Part shown: piece after piece, positions 37,552-46,004 of the stretch | Numbering within the stretch: the first letter of the stretch is position 1 | How the letters are laid out: every line of letters starts with the position of its first letter | From: Alkalihalobacillus sp. BA299 | GTDB lineage: Bacteria; Bacillota; Bacilli; Bacillales; Bacillaceae_F | Direction: 5' to 3' | Assembly (NCBI RefSeq): GCF_017745675.1 | Contig: NZ_JAFLJM010000012.1 | Location: forward strand, 62,001 to 126,000 | DNA length: 64,000 bases | Notes under the pieces: model-generated | Seen by the model: the letters and a program-made list of their open reading frames with translations, nothing else | Told to the model about the DNA's origin: nothing | Database searches by the model: none | Position numbers and translations under genes: made by a program

Positions 37552-37815
37552 TCAATCGCAACCACACGGTAAACAATCTTCTTGTAAAATAGCTAACTCA
37601 CTGTTAATACTTACTTGTTGCTCTACCTCTACATTTAAAGTACTTATATACCCACTCGAACTCATTTGAATTTTATGGCATTTACCATCTTTGGCTTTAA
37701 TTAAAAATAATGGTTCCCATTCATAAACAAACGACCCTTGTTCAATAAATATTTCTTCTACTACCCCTTCCCAAGCACAAACTACTCCTCTACAAATATT
37801 CATAGCATTCACCAT
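37552..37815 (-). CDS. 87-residue lipoyl-like small protein of the proline regulon
   Basis: Not a recognised named protein. GVVEEIFIEQGSFVYEWEPLFLI and SSSGYISTLNVEVEQQVSI follow the two-half pattern of biotinyl/lipoyl barrel domains, but the modified Lys hairpin is replaced by SSSG, so no cofactor is likely. It has six cysteines (8, 13, 46, 81, 84, 86), and the tail CLPCGC could bind a metal or another protein. It has its own sigma-54 promoter identical in type to those of putB, putP and rocA, and lies between rocA and their activator. The start may be 37815 or the ATG at 37803. A role in proline degradation is inferred. Confidence 0.7.
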   Translation of the reverse strand: MVNAMNICRGVVCAWEGVVEEIFIEQGSFVYEWEPLFLIKAKDGKCHKIQMSSSGYISTLNVEVEQQVSINSELAILQEDCLPCGCD

Positions 37816-37846
37816 CCTAAAAATTATGTTTTATTTATCTATTAAA

Positions 37847-37864
37847 ATGCAAAAGCCGTGCCAA
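37847..37864 (-). promoter_or_regulatory. Sigma-54 promoter of the 87-residue protein gene
   Basis: Minus strand TTGGCAC-GGCTT-TTGCAT, correct -24/-12 spacing, 32 bases before the ATG at 37815. Confidence 0.93.
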
Positions 37865-38040
37865 AATTTGTGAAAAAGAAAAAAATACTACTTTCTATGG
37901 TAATTAATGTATTAAATAATGAAATTCAATTATTTAAAGATTTTAGATATAAGTGTAAAAAAATAGATTTATTTCAACAATTGTGTATAATTTGTATATT
38001 AACAAAATTATAAGAATGAATACTTTAAGGGGGTATCTTC

Positions 38041-39627
38041 TTGAAATACAATATTAGTCTGGTTGATTTATCCTTACCTTTGGAAAATGATTTAAACCTA
38101 TCTACGATGATAAAATATCATTACAAATTACCTCTATCCGAGATTAATAACATTGGAGATGAGGTTGACATAGTATTAGAAGATGATAAAGGAAAAATTA
38201 TTGGTTGGGTCCCTTACAAAAAGGTTAAAAATGAAGTTTTTAACCAATGGAGTAAAACAAGAGCTTGTTTTGATGAATTATTAAATTCTATTAATGATGC
38301 AGTGACCATTGTAGATCAAGCCGGTGATATCATCTTTTGGAATCACAAATCTGAAGAAATGTACGGCCTCTCTTCACAAGACGTCTATGGTCAGTCCATT
38401 ACAAACTTTTTTGAAAAAGAAGCTGTAGTCCTAATGACTACAATTAAAGAAGGAAAAGGGGTAGTCAATAAATATAATCGCCCAAAAGCGAATGTTCATG
38501 TATTAATTAATACCTCTCCTATTATTGTTGATAATCAGATCATTGGTGGTCTCTCAATAGAGAGAGATATAACGGATGTAGTTCGATTAAATGATGAATT
38601 ATCTTCTACAACGGCTTACCTACACGAATTAGAAAGTAATGTAGCACAAGAAAACTTATCTCCCTTTAGTAAGATAAAAGGAAGAAGTGAAGCTTTACAA
38701 TCTGCGTTAAAATTAGCAAAAAGAGTAGCAAATACCGAGGCAACGGTATTAATTACAGGAGAAAGTGGTGTTGGGAAAGAATTATTTGCCGAAGGAATTC
38801 ATAAAGGTAGTAATCGCTCAGAACATCCCTTTATCGCAATTAACTGTGGAGCCATTCCACCTCCCTTATTTGAAAGTGAGTTATTTGGTTACGAACAAGG
38901 GGCATTTACTGGTGCTGTAAAAGGGGGCAAAAAAGGGAAACTTGATGCTGCCAAAGGAGGAACTATCTTTCTAGATGAAATTGGAGAAATGCCGCTCGAA
39001 TTACAGGTGAAATTACTACGGGTTTTGCAAGAAAGACAATTTTATCGTATCGGTGGAAATAAAGCCATTCCTATTGATGTAAAAATTATTGCAGCCACCA
39101 ATCGGGATTTAGAGAAAATGATCGAAGAGGGAAGTTTCCGAGAAGATCTATACTATCGTTTAAATGTTATTTCTATCTCCGTCCCCCCTTTACGTGAGAG
39201 GGTTGAAGATATTCCAGAACTTGTACAATTGTTTTTGAAAGAATTTTCTGTAAAGTACTCTACTCCTATTCCTAAAATAGACCCGGAAGTAATGTATATC
39301 TTTCTTCAAAATACATGGAATGGAAATATACGACAACTTCGGAATATTATTGAAAGAATTATTATTTTGGGAGGAAATAATGAAATCATTAGAACTCATC
39401 ACCTTCCTCCTAACTTTGTTAAAGTAAAACGCGACTTAAAAGTCAATGAGAACGTAACCCAACTTGAAAAAATGACTATGTTGATGGACAAAGAAGAAGA
39501 CTTAGAGTCGGAAGAAATAAAGTTTGCTCTACAAAAAACATACGGAAACAAATCTGCTGCCGCAAAAATATTGAACGTCTCTAGAGCAACTCTCTATAAT
39601 AAGATGAAGAAATATAATATCAAATAG
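38041..39627 (+). CDS. RocR/PutR-type sigma-54-dependent activator
   Basis: A 528-residue enhancer-binding protein: an N-terminal segment, a PAS domain (about 75-185), an AAA+ core with Walker A GESGVGKE (240-247), GAFTGA (287-292, the sigma-54 contact loop) and Walker B TIFLDEIGE, then a Fis-type HTH (about 488-526, KSAAAKILNVSRATLYNKM). It starts at TTG 38041 after GGGGG; no ATG is in frame nearby. Surrounded by four sigma-54 promoters and the proline genes, it is the evident activator. The PAS domain may sense proline or P5C. B. subtilis RocR is a close functional parallel. Confidence 0.92.
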   Translation: MKYNISLVDLSLPLENDLNLSTMIKYHYKLPLSEINNIGDEVDIVLEDDKGKIIGWVPYKKVKNEVFNQWSKTRACFDELLNSINDAVTIVDQAGDIIFWNHKSEEMYGLSSQDVYGQSITNFFEKEAVVLMTTIKEGKGVVNKYNRPKANVHVLINTSPIIVDNQIIGGLSIERDITDVVRLNDELSSTTAYLHELESNVAQENLSPFSKIKGRSEALQSALKLAKRVANTEATVLITGESGVGKELFAEGIHKGSNRSEHPFIAINCGAIPPPLFESELFGYEQGAFTGAVKGGKKGKLDAAKGGTIFLDEIGEMPLELQVKLLRVLQERQFYRIGGNKAIPIDVKIIAATNRDLEKMIEEGSFREDLYYRLNVISISVPPLRERVEDIPELVQLFLKEFSVKYSTPIPKIDPEVMYIFLQNTWNGNIRQLRNIIERIIILGGNNEIIRTHHLPPNFVKVKRDLKVNENVTQLEKMTMLMDKEEDLESEEIKFALQKTYGNKSAAAKILNVSRATLYNKMKKYNIK

Positions 39628-39674
39628 TCCTGACTGATCGGTACATGATCGTATTAAAGAATTAAATACGAAAA

Positions 39675-39702
39675 GGAGTGACTACGAGGGTCACTCCAAT
39701 TT
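39675..39702 (+). terminator. Terminator of the sigma-54 activator gene
   Basis: GGAGTGAC/GTCACTCC with a seven-base loop followed by AATTTTAATC; also faces the end of the GH32 gene. Confidence 0.7.
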
Positions 39703-39752
39703 TAATCCATATCTAGTAGCCCCATTCACTGACCCCTTAAAACTTTAACCAA

Positions 39753-41273
39753 TTAATTTTCTGCCATACTCTTAGAATATTTTGTAATGACATCTACACT
39801 CTTATCTAAATTCCATTTTTTCAAGCTATTAATTGAAATTGGACCCTTTGCGAAAAACTCAATACCTGTTGAAGATTCACTAGGATATATTCTAGACGTC
39901 ATTACTTTTTCTCCACCATTAATAAAAATTTCAATAGAAGATTTATCTAAGAAAACTCGCAAATGAAGCTGATTATCCTTCAGTTCCACTGGTGCTTTAC
40001 GAATACCTTTTAATCCTTTTCCAGATTTATTTCGGTCCAACGTCAGGAAACTTTCATTGCAATCATAGCTAAGCACTGTTTCCTCCTTTGACTCATCATT
40101 TACACGTAGTCTCAAGCCAAACTGTGTAGCTTCTTTTGCATCTATAACAATATCTAGTTCAAGGCAATAACCCGAAACTCCTTCAAAAACTCGCTTCCCG
40201 TCAAAAATCACATTTTCAAATTGAGTTAGATTGTTTCGTAATTTCTCAACTTCCGGCATTGGCTTACTAATAATTTGACCATCTTCTATAAATAATTGCC
40301 GAGGTAAAGTCATCGCTCCAGCCCAATCAAATTCTTGCTCAGGCATTTCACTTTCCCACATTGCCATCCATGCAACCATCACTCTTCTTCCTTGATCATC
40401 TATTGTAGATTGCGGTGCATAAAAATCAAACCCATAATCAAGGAGCCGGAAGCTACCATGGTCAAGCTTACCACTTTCATAATCTAGCTTGCCTAATACA
40501 TAACCAGATTGGTGAAGGTTTTGATAAAGGTGTCCTTCCGAAACCATTCCTTGTGGTGACATCATTAGAATATCATGGCCATCTAAATGAAAAAGATCCG
40601 GGCACTCCCACATGAAACCAAAGTTCCCTCCCCCTTTTGCTACAATATTAAGAAATTCCCATTCGAGTAAATCTTCTGACCGATAAAGAAGAACCTGACC
40701 TACTTCCTCTTTTGTCTTATTACCGATCACACAGTAATAATAATCACCGTGTTTCCATACTTTAGGGTCTCTAATATGGTGAGGGTGAATATCCCCTTCA
40801 GGAGCACCCTTAATAACTGGGTTACTCGCTATTTTTTTAAAACTTACTCCATCTTCACTTACAGCAAGACATTGAACCTGCTCTAAATCTGTATCATGGT
40901 TTTCCCCGGTCCATTTATGTCCTGTATACATCAGGTAGAGCTTTCCATCCTTTTCAATCGCACTGCCTGAAAAACAACCATCTTTGTCATACTCTTCACT
41001 TGGTGCAAGCGCAACCGGTAGATGCTCCCAAAAAGTTAAATCTTTACTTTTTACGTGCCCCCAATGCATTGGTCCCCACTGCGAAGTGAATGGATGGTGT
41101 TGGTAAAATAAATGGTACTCTCCCTTATAAAAAATAAATCCGTTCGGATCATTAATCCAATATGCAGGTGATGCTACGTGATAGTTTAATCTCCAGTAGT
41201 TCTTACTTACTTTATCTTTTGCTTGATTAATAGACTTTGTTGCCTTCTCTATTGCCTGCTCATGTCGTTTCAT
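39753..41273 (-). CDS. GH32 beta-fructofuranosidase (sucrose/fructan hydrolase)
   Basis: A 506-residue cytosolic GH32 enzyme: nucleophile Asp in YWINDPNG, HIRDPKVW transition-state Asp, acid/base Glu in MWECPDLF, and a C-terminal beta-sandwich. Start at 41273 after GGAGG. The ATG at 41297 lies before that site. There is no signal peptide. The adjacent importer is an ABC system, not a PTS, so the substrate arrives unphosphorylated: sucrose, kestose or short fructans. Last gene of the operon. Confidence 0.92.
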   Translation of the reverse strand: MKRHEQAIEKATKSINQAKDKVSKNYWRLNYHVASPAYWINDPNGFIFYKGEYHLFYQHHPFTSQWGPMHWGHVKSKDLTFWEHLPVALAPSEEYDKDGCFSGSAIEKDGKLYLMYTGHKWTGENHDTDLEQVQCLAVSEDGVSFKKIASNPVIKGAPEGDIHPHHIRDPKVWKHGDYYYCVIGNKTKEEVGQVLLYRSEDLLEWEFLNIVAKGGGNFGFMWECPDLFHLDGHDILMMSPQGMVSEGHLYQNLHQSGYVLGKLDYESGKLDHGSFRLLDYGFDFYAPQSTIDDQGRRVMVAWMAMWESEMPEQEFDWAGAMTLPRQLFIEDGQIISKPMPEVEKLRNNLTQFENVIFDGKRVFEGVSGYCLELDIVIDAKEATQFGLRLRVNDESKEETVLSYDCNESFLTLDRNKSGKGLKGIRKAPVELKDNQLHLRVFLDKSSIEIFINGGEKVMTSRIYPSESSTGIEFFAKGPISINSLKKWNLDKSVDVITKYSKSMAEN

Positions 41274-41298
41274 ATGGTACCTCCTGTTTTCCTCCATA

Positions 41299-41955
41299 CT
41301 ACGTCCTTACCATCTTTTCACACTTAATTTGTTTTTCTTGCAATCTCTCTACTACTTCGCTTTTTAAAATAGGTGAAAGTATCACTGTCGTCCATAGCCC
41401 TATAAGACTTACACTATAAAACGGAATCATACCTGGAAATGATCTAATGATTAGATATAGAAGAACAAAGCCACCTAATAATATTCCTGTTCGAGCTGGG
41501 TGTAATGCACCAGTGATAAACGCCATTTTAACCGTGTTCCATATTCCTTGAGATCGATACGAGAGAATCGGCATGATATAAAGAACCACTAAGCTATAAA
41601 TAACGAACATAAATATTAATCCGTACTTTAAAAATACATGTAGAATTCCATTCATAGATTGAATAATCATATAATTCGTAATTAGCACAGCCCCTACTGT
41701 TACAATTAGTAACATAAACACATTCGCTTTTATAAAACTTTCTTTATACGCATCTGCGAAAGTCCGTACAACTTTACATTCCTCTTGCTTTGTCCAGTAA
41801 TTAAGAACAGTTAACATGGCAATCGTTGCAGGGAAAAGACCAAAAATACCAAGACCGAGTAATGCAAATAAAATCCATAACAAATTTACAATTGCTAGTT
41901 TCATTAACCAGTCACACACTTTATATATTCCACCTGTCACCCCACCTAATTGCAT
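41299..41955 (-). CDS. YesL-family (DUF624) membrane protein
   Basis: A 218-residue protein with five or six membrane helices. The N-terminal helix pair (VCDWLMKLAIVNLLWILFALLG, FGLFPATIAML) is typical of YesL proteins, which accompany carbohydrate ABC importers in Bacilli and whose function is unknown. Start at ATG 41955 after AGGAG. A GTG at 41964 overlaps the ribosome site. Confidence 0.85.
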   Translation of the reverse strand: MQLGGVTGGIYKVCDWLMKLAIVNLLWILFALLGLGIFGLFPATIAMLTVLNYWTKQEECKVVRTFADAYKESFIKANVFMLLIVTVGAVLITNYMIIQSMNGILHVFLKYGLIFMFVIYSLVVLYIMPILSYRSQGIWNTVKMAFITGALHPARTGILLGGFVLLYLIIRSFPGMIPFYSVSLIGLWTTVILSPILKSEVVERLQEKQIKCEKMVRT

Positions 41956-41973
41956 ACCTGTCACTCCTATCCT

Positions 41974-42132
41974 TTAATACATCAATTCATCCATGGAAGG
42001 CAGAGCTGGAATCGCACCCCTGCGAGTGGTCGTGATTGCTCCACACTTCCCTGCAAATACAAGCATTTCGCGTACCTTTTCTTTATCCTTCAAAAAGTCA
42101 ACAAGCTCACCTAAACTTAGTACTTTCCCCAT
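41974..42132 (-). pseudogene. Fructokinase (PfkB family) reduced to its two ends
   Basis: A 52-codon frame from ATG 42132. MGKVLSLGELVDF is the start of PfkB fructokinases (LGELLIDF). It runs straight into KDKEKVREMLVFAGKCGAIT, then TTRRGAIPALPSMDEL, the C-terminal end of the same family, with its TT-KGAIPALP motif. About 260 codons including the GAGD catalytic region are missing, and the junction is in frame. A GGAAGTG site remains. No kinase activity is possible. The gene lies in a fructoside operon where an intact fructokinase would be expected. Confidence 0.88.
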
Positions 42133-42167
42133 TATAACGTCACTTCCTTGCTCTCTATGCATATCCA

Positions 42168-43016
42168 CTAGTTTTTCGAACCTGTATGTGTTAAACCTTG
42201 AATGTAATACCTTTGTAAGAAAACAAAAATTAAGATCATCGGAATTGTTGTAACCGTCAGTGCTGCCATTACTTGACCCCATTGAACAGGTGGTTGATTC
42301 ATAAAATACTGTAACCCAATTTGAATCGTTCTCATCCGGTCCTCAGTCGCTACCACTAGCGGCCATAAGAAATCATTCCAGTGATTAATAAACGTGAAAA
42401 TTGCAACTGTCGCAAAGATTGGTTTAGAAAGCGGAACAATGATCTTTAAAAAGATACCGATTTGTGAACAACCATCAATTCTCGCAGCTTCCTCAATCTC
42501 CTTCGGAAAGTCTAAAAAGAACTGTCTAAAAAGAAAGATACTAAACGCATTGGCAACGAATGGAACAATTAAGCCAGTATACGTATTGACCCAACCAAAG
42601 TTATAAATAAGAACATATAGCGGTAAGAAAATACTTTCCGGCGGGATAATGAGTGTTGCAATAATAACAGCTAACCAGAAGTGACGTAACGGAAAATTAA
42701 AACGCGCTAATGCATAACCGGCCATTGAATTAACGATTAATCCAAAAATAAGAATTCCTGTTGTGAAAATTAAGCTATTTAACATATAACGGAACAAATC
42801 GACTCGCTGAAACGCTAATACATAATTGGCAAAGTAGCCCCCATCTGGTAATGCAGGCGGTAAAAACGCCTTAATCGAGCCAATATCTGCAAAGATCTGA
42901 AATTCATTTTTCAACGAAGAAACCAGCATCCAAATAAGAGGGAATAAGAAGATGAACGCTAATAACGACATAAAAAGGTAAAGAATCGTGTTTTTGATCA
43001 ATCTACTCTTCATCAT
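42168..43016 (-). CDS. Carbohydrate ABC permease (MalG/UgpE family)
   Basis: A 282-residue protein with six membrane segments and the EAA loop EEAARIDGCSQIGIFLKIIVPLSKP that docks the ATPase. Start at ATG 43016 after GGAGAGGGG; the TTG at 43025 overlaps that site. Partner of the MalF-like permease, whose stop it nearly overlaps. No ATPase gene is present, so a shared MsmX-type ATPase is expected. Confidence 0.93.
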   Translation of the reverse strand: MMKSRLIKNTILYLFMSLLAFIFLFPLIWMLVSSLKNEFQIFADIGSIKAFLPPALPDGGYFANYVLAFQRVDLFRYMLNSLIFTTGILIFGLIVNSMAGYALARFNFPLRHFWLAVIIATLIIPPESIFLPLYVLIYNFGWVNTYTGLIVPFVANAFSIFLFRQFFLDFPKEIEEAARIDGCSQIGIFLKIIVPLSKPIFATVAIFTFINHWNDFLWPLVVATEDRMRTIQIGLQYFMNQPPVQWGQVMAALTVTTIPMILIFVFLQRYYIQGLTHTGSKN

Positions 43017-43021
43017 TACGC

Positions 43022-43951
43022 TCAACCCCTCTCCTCAGCAATAAACTTACGTTGTAAAATCGTAATAATTAATACTAATATTGTAAACACAACGGCCATA
43101 GCCGAAGCGTACCCTACATCTCGATAGTTAAAGCCAACTTCATAAATATGATAAACAAGTGTTTTCGTCGATCCTAATGGTCCACCTTGTGTCATAATCA
43201 TCGGCTGAACAAGTAGCTTTACAGCGGCAATTGTAATCGTAACAAAAATGAATATGGTTACATTTCTTAAGCCCGGAACGGTAACATTCCAAAATTGCTG
43301 TAAGCGAGTAGCCCCATCAATTGAAGCCGCCTCATATAAATGCTTCGGAATATTTTGCAATCCCGCAAGGAATATTAACATTTGAAATCCTGCTCCTTGC
43401 CAAACGGACATGACAATAATTGAATTCATTGCTTGATTCGGACTTGTTAAAAACGGCTGCGGTGAAATACCAAAGACACCTAACATTTCGTTGATCAAGC
43501 CTTCGTTTGGGTTATATAAAAACGTCCATAAGATCGATACAACAACTAGTGACATAACGACCGGACTGAAAAATGCAGTACGGAAAAAGACTTTAAATTT
43601 CAATTTCTGATTAATTAATAGGGCTAACCCAAGCGCAACAGCCATCTGGATAGGTACAACTAACAATGCAAAATAGGCTGTATTACGAAACGCTTGTCTA
43701 AACTCTGCATCTTGAAAAATATAAGTGAAATTTTCTAACCCAATAAATTGTTGTTGACCTGGTCTTAATAAGTAAAAATCAGTGAAACTATAATAAAACG
43801 CCATCCCCATTGGATAGAGCAAAAACACCCCTAATAATAGTAAGGCTGGCAGTAAAAACAGGTACCCATTGATTGTTTCTTGTGTTTTTGTAGAATTAAT
43901 ATTAAATCGTACTTTTTTTCTCTTCGCTTCCAATTTCTTATTGGTTTTCAT
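43022..43951 (-). CDS. Carbohydrate ABC permease (MalF/UgpA family)
   Basis: A 309-residue protein: basic N-terminal tail, six membrane segments and EAA loop YEAASIDGATRLQQFWNVTVPGL. First permease of the fructoside importer. A hairpin (43981-44012) lies between it and the binding-protein gene. Confidence 0.93.
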   Translation of the reverse strand: MKTNKKLEAKRKKVRFNINSTKTQETINGYLFLLPALLLLGVFLLYPMGMAFYYSFTDFYLLRPGQQQFIGLENFTYIFQDAEFRQAFRNTAYFALLVVPIQMAVALGLALLINQKLKFKVFFRTAFFSPVVMSLVVVSILWTFLYNPNEGLINEMLGVFGISPQPFLTSPNQAMNSIIVMSVWQGAGFQMLIFLAGLQNIPKHLYEAASIDGATRLQQFWNVTVPGLRNVTIFIFVTITIAAVKLLVQPMIMTQGGPLGSTKTLVYHIYEVGFNYRDVGYASAMAVVFTILVLIITILQRKFIAEERG

Positions 43952-43980
43952 TAACCATCACTCCACATAAGGCTTTTAAC

Positions 43981-44012
43981 AAAATTAGAGGCTTCATGTA
44001 GCCTCTAATTTT
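43981..44012 (-). terminator. Attenuator-like hairpin between binding protein and permease genes
   Basis: Perfect 13-bp AAAATTAGAGGCT/AGCCTCTAATTTT with a six-base loop. The T-run is inside the stem followed by GTT. Expected to raise binding-protein mRNA over permease mRNA. Confidence 0.65.
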
Positions 44013-44156
44013 TGTCTAATCGCGGCTATTCAAAAAGAATTTACAAGGGCAATGAGCTATCTGCAGTCACGCAGGTCTACTAGCCCAATACAGCGGTTCA
44101 CCTTATTGTTTCAAGGTATTTTTTTAATGTAATAGCAATCGCATTGAAATATCTAA

Positions 44157-45470
44157 CTATTGGTTAAATCGACGAAGTTCGCGTTCTACTCGCTGAACTT
44201 GCTGGTCTAAAATTCCTTTTGGATCTTCACCTAACGCCGCTGCATGGAATACTTGAGCAAAAGCATCTGTTAATACAGGGTAAGCTGGTGTAGTTGGACG
44301 TGCATGTGCAGTTGAAACAACTTGATCACGCATGATCTTTTTCGGTAGTTCATTATATTCTTCCATACTTTCAAAAGCAGACTTACGTGAAGGCGGCATT
44401 CCCGTTACTTCTGACAATCCAATTGTTGACTCTTCGTTTGTCATCCACTTCATCACTTGATAAGCCGCTTCTGGATATTCTGTTTGTGAAGATATCGCAT
44501 ATGCCATACTTCCTGATGGAGATTTTGGAACTTCACTGTATGGATATGGCATCATTCCATAATCAAGCCCTGCATTTTCAGCAGAAACTGCAATCCATGG
44601 ACCACCGAGCGCCATAGCAGCTTTTCCTTCTTCAAATTGTGTTTCTGAAGGTGTAAGCGATACAACACCCTCTTCAAAAAGACTCTTTACAAATTCAAAT
44701 GCTTCGACACTTTCCGGTCCATTTAAATACCCATCAACCGTCGTTCCATCTTCTGAGATTAAGTCACCACCATTTGACCACACAAATGGTGCACCCATAT
44801 ACGTATACCACTCACCAACACCATAGTTCATAAAGAGGTTTAACCCAAAACGATCTTCAGTTGTTAATTGTTTTGCTACATCTATAAATTCATCCCAAGT
44901 CCACGCCTCCTCAAGTGTAGTTGGCGCTTCAATACCTTCTGCTTCAAAAATTTCTTTATTATAGTAAAGAACAACGGATGATTCCATTGCCCCTAACGAA
45001 TATAACTCTCCGTTATACGAGCCTTGCTCTAAAATAGAGTCAACAAAATCTTCTTTATCTTCATCTGAGATATACTGACTAATCGGAGCAATAATCTCAG
45101 CTTCTGCATAACTAGCCACGAAAGGACCATCTAGTGCTAATACATCCGGTAAATTACCAGCAACTAAAGCAGCGTTTAAGCTATCATTATAAGAACTGCC
45201 GCCATCATCCATAACAACTTGAACGTTAATTTTAATCTCACCTTCATGAGCCTCATTAAACTTTGCAATACGGTTTTGGTAAAATTCAGTTTCAGCTTCA
45301 CCTGATTGGTGAATCCACATGTCTAGTTCAATTGCTTCCCCTACATCTTGATTGGCATCTTGATTAGAATCTTCATTTGAAACTTCTTGATCATTATTAT
45401 TGCCACAAGCAGCTAACACCACACTAACCATGAGCATTAAGACAAACAAAACTTTAACTCTACTCATCAT
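44157..45470 (-). CDS. Sugar ABC transporter substrate-binding lipoprotein
   Basis: A 437-residue family-1 binding protein with lipobox VVLAACG, an Asn/Asp-rich linker and MalE-like motifs (LPDVLALDGPFVASYAE, FEEGKAAMALGGPW). Start at ATG 45470 directly after GGGGGGATTA. An ATG at 45482 would lie before this site. First gene of the operon for a fructoside, judging by the GH32 enzyme. Confidence 0.93.
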   Translation of the reverse strand: MMSRVKVLFVLMLMVSVVLAACGNNNDQEVSNEDSNQDANQDVGEAIELDMWIHQSGEAETEFYQNRIAKFNEAHEGEIKINVQVVMDDGGSSYNDSLNAALVAGNLPDVLALDGPFVASYAEAEIIAPISQYISDEDKEDFVDSILEQGSYNGELYSLGAMESSVVLYYNKEIFEAEGIEAPTTLEEAWTWDEFIDVAKQLTTEDRFGLNLFMNYGVGEWYTYMGAPFVWSNGGDLISEDGTTVDGYLNGPESVEAFEFVKSLFEEGVVSLTPSETQFEEGKAAMALGGPWIAVSAENAGLDYGMMPYPYSEVPKSPSGSMAYAISSQTEYPEAAYQVMKWMTNEESTIGLSEVTGMPPSRKSAFESMEEYNELPKKIMRDQVVSTAHARPTTPAYPVLTDAFAQVFHAAALGEDPKGILDQQVQRVERELRRFNQ

Positions 45471-45567
45471 TAATCCCCCCAAAATTAATTTTTCTAAGTC
45501 TTAGGAAGCTAGCAACTTTGAAATATATTAGAATGCATCGCAAACTTCCATGTAAGAGCTTACAAAT

Positions 45568-45605
45568 AATATACCGAATGACTATTAATATGTCAAACGT
45601 TTTCA
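45568..45605 (-). promoter_or_regulatory. Sigma-A promoter of the fructoside operon with overlapping operator
   Basis: Minus strand TTGACA (45591-45596), 17-base spacer, TATATT (45568-45573). TGAAAACGTT (45596-45605) abuts the -35, one of three copies of this motif. A LacI-type repressor there would block polymerase. Confidence 0.85.
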
Positions 45606-45736
45606 TATAATAAAACATAAACTTTTATAAAATATAGTTGGAAACACCCTTAATATTCAATACTTTATAGCCGTTCATCTTTCTATAAGCATAAATAAAT
45701 GCTATATTTAGGTTTGCTTTCACTTAAATTTGAGGT

Positions 45737-45746
45737 AACGTTTTCA
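45737..45746. promoter_or_regulatory. Copy 2 of the AACGTTTTCA operator motif
   Basis: AACGTTTTCA midway between the operon promoter and the LacI gene, 141 bases from copy 1, compatible with looping. The rest of the 45471-46004 spacer holds no gene. Confidence 0.5.
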
Positions 45747-45960
45747 GATTATAACGTCTTTTTCTTCTCCTTTAATTAATAAACTAAACTATAAATCTAG
45801 GAACTCCACTATCAAAATCCCGAAATTTTGATCACATGCATGAATTAACTTTTGAAAAACCCTATGTCATACGTTACCACATTTGTGCTATACTTTATTA
45901 AGACCGAATGGAAGAGCATTCGCTTTATTAATGAAGATCCTTCTGATATCTTAAAATAAG

Positions 45961-45970
45961 AACGTTTTCA
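45961..45970. promoter_or_regulatory. Copy 3 of the AACGTTTTCA operator motif
   Basis: AACGTTTTCA 35 bases before the LacI-family start codon, likely for autoregulation. With flanks it is also close to a cre site, so CcpA binding is an alternative. Confidence 0.5.
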
Positions 45971-46004
45971 AAAATTCATGGATTACTTACTAGGGGAGAA
46001 AACT

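Noticed and set aside
44020-44150. Mixed-composition stretch between sugar-binding protein and permease genes as an RNA element
   Set aside because: No stable fold or recognisable riboswitch motif could be found by eye.
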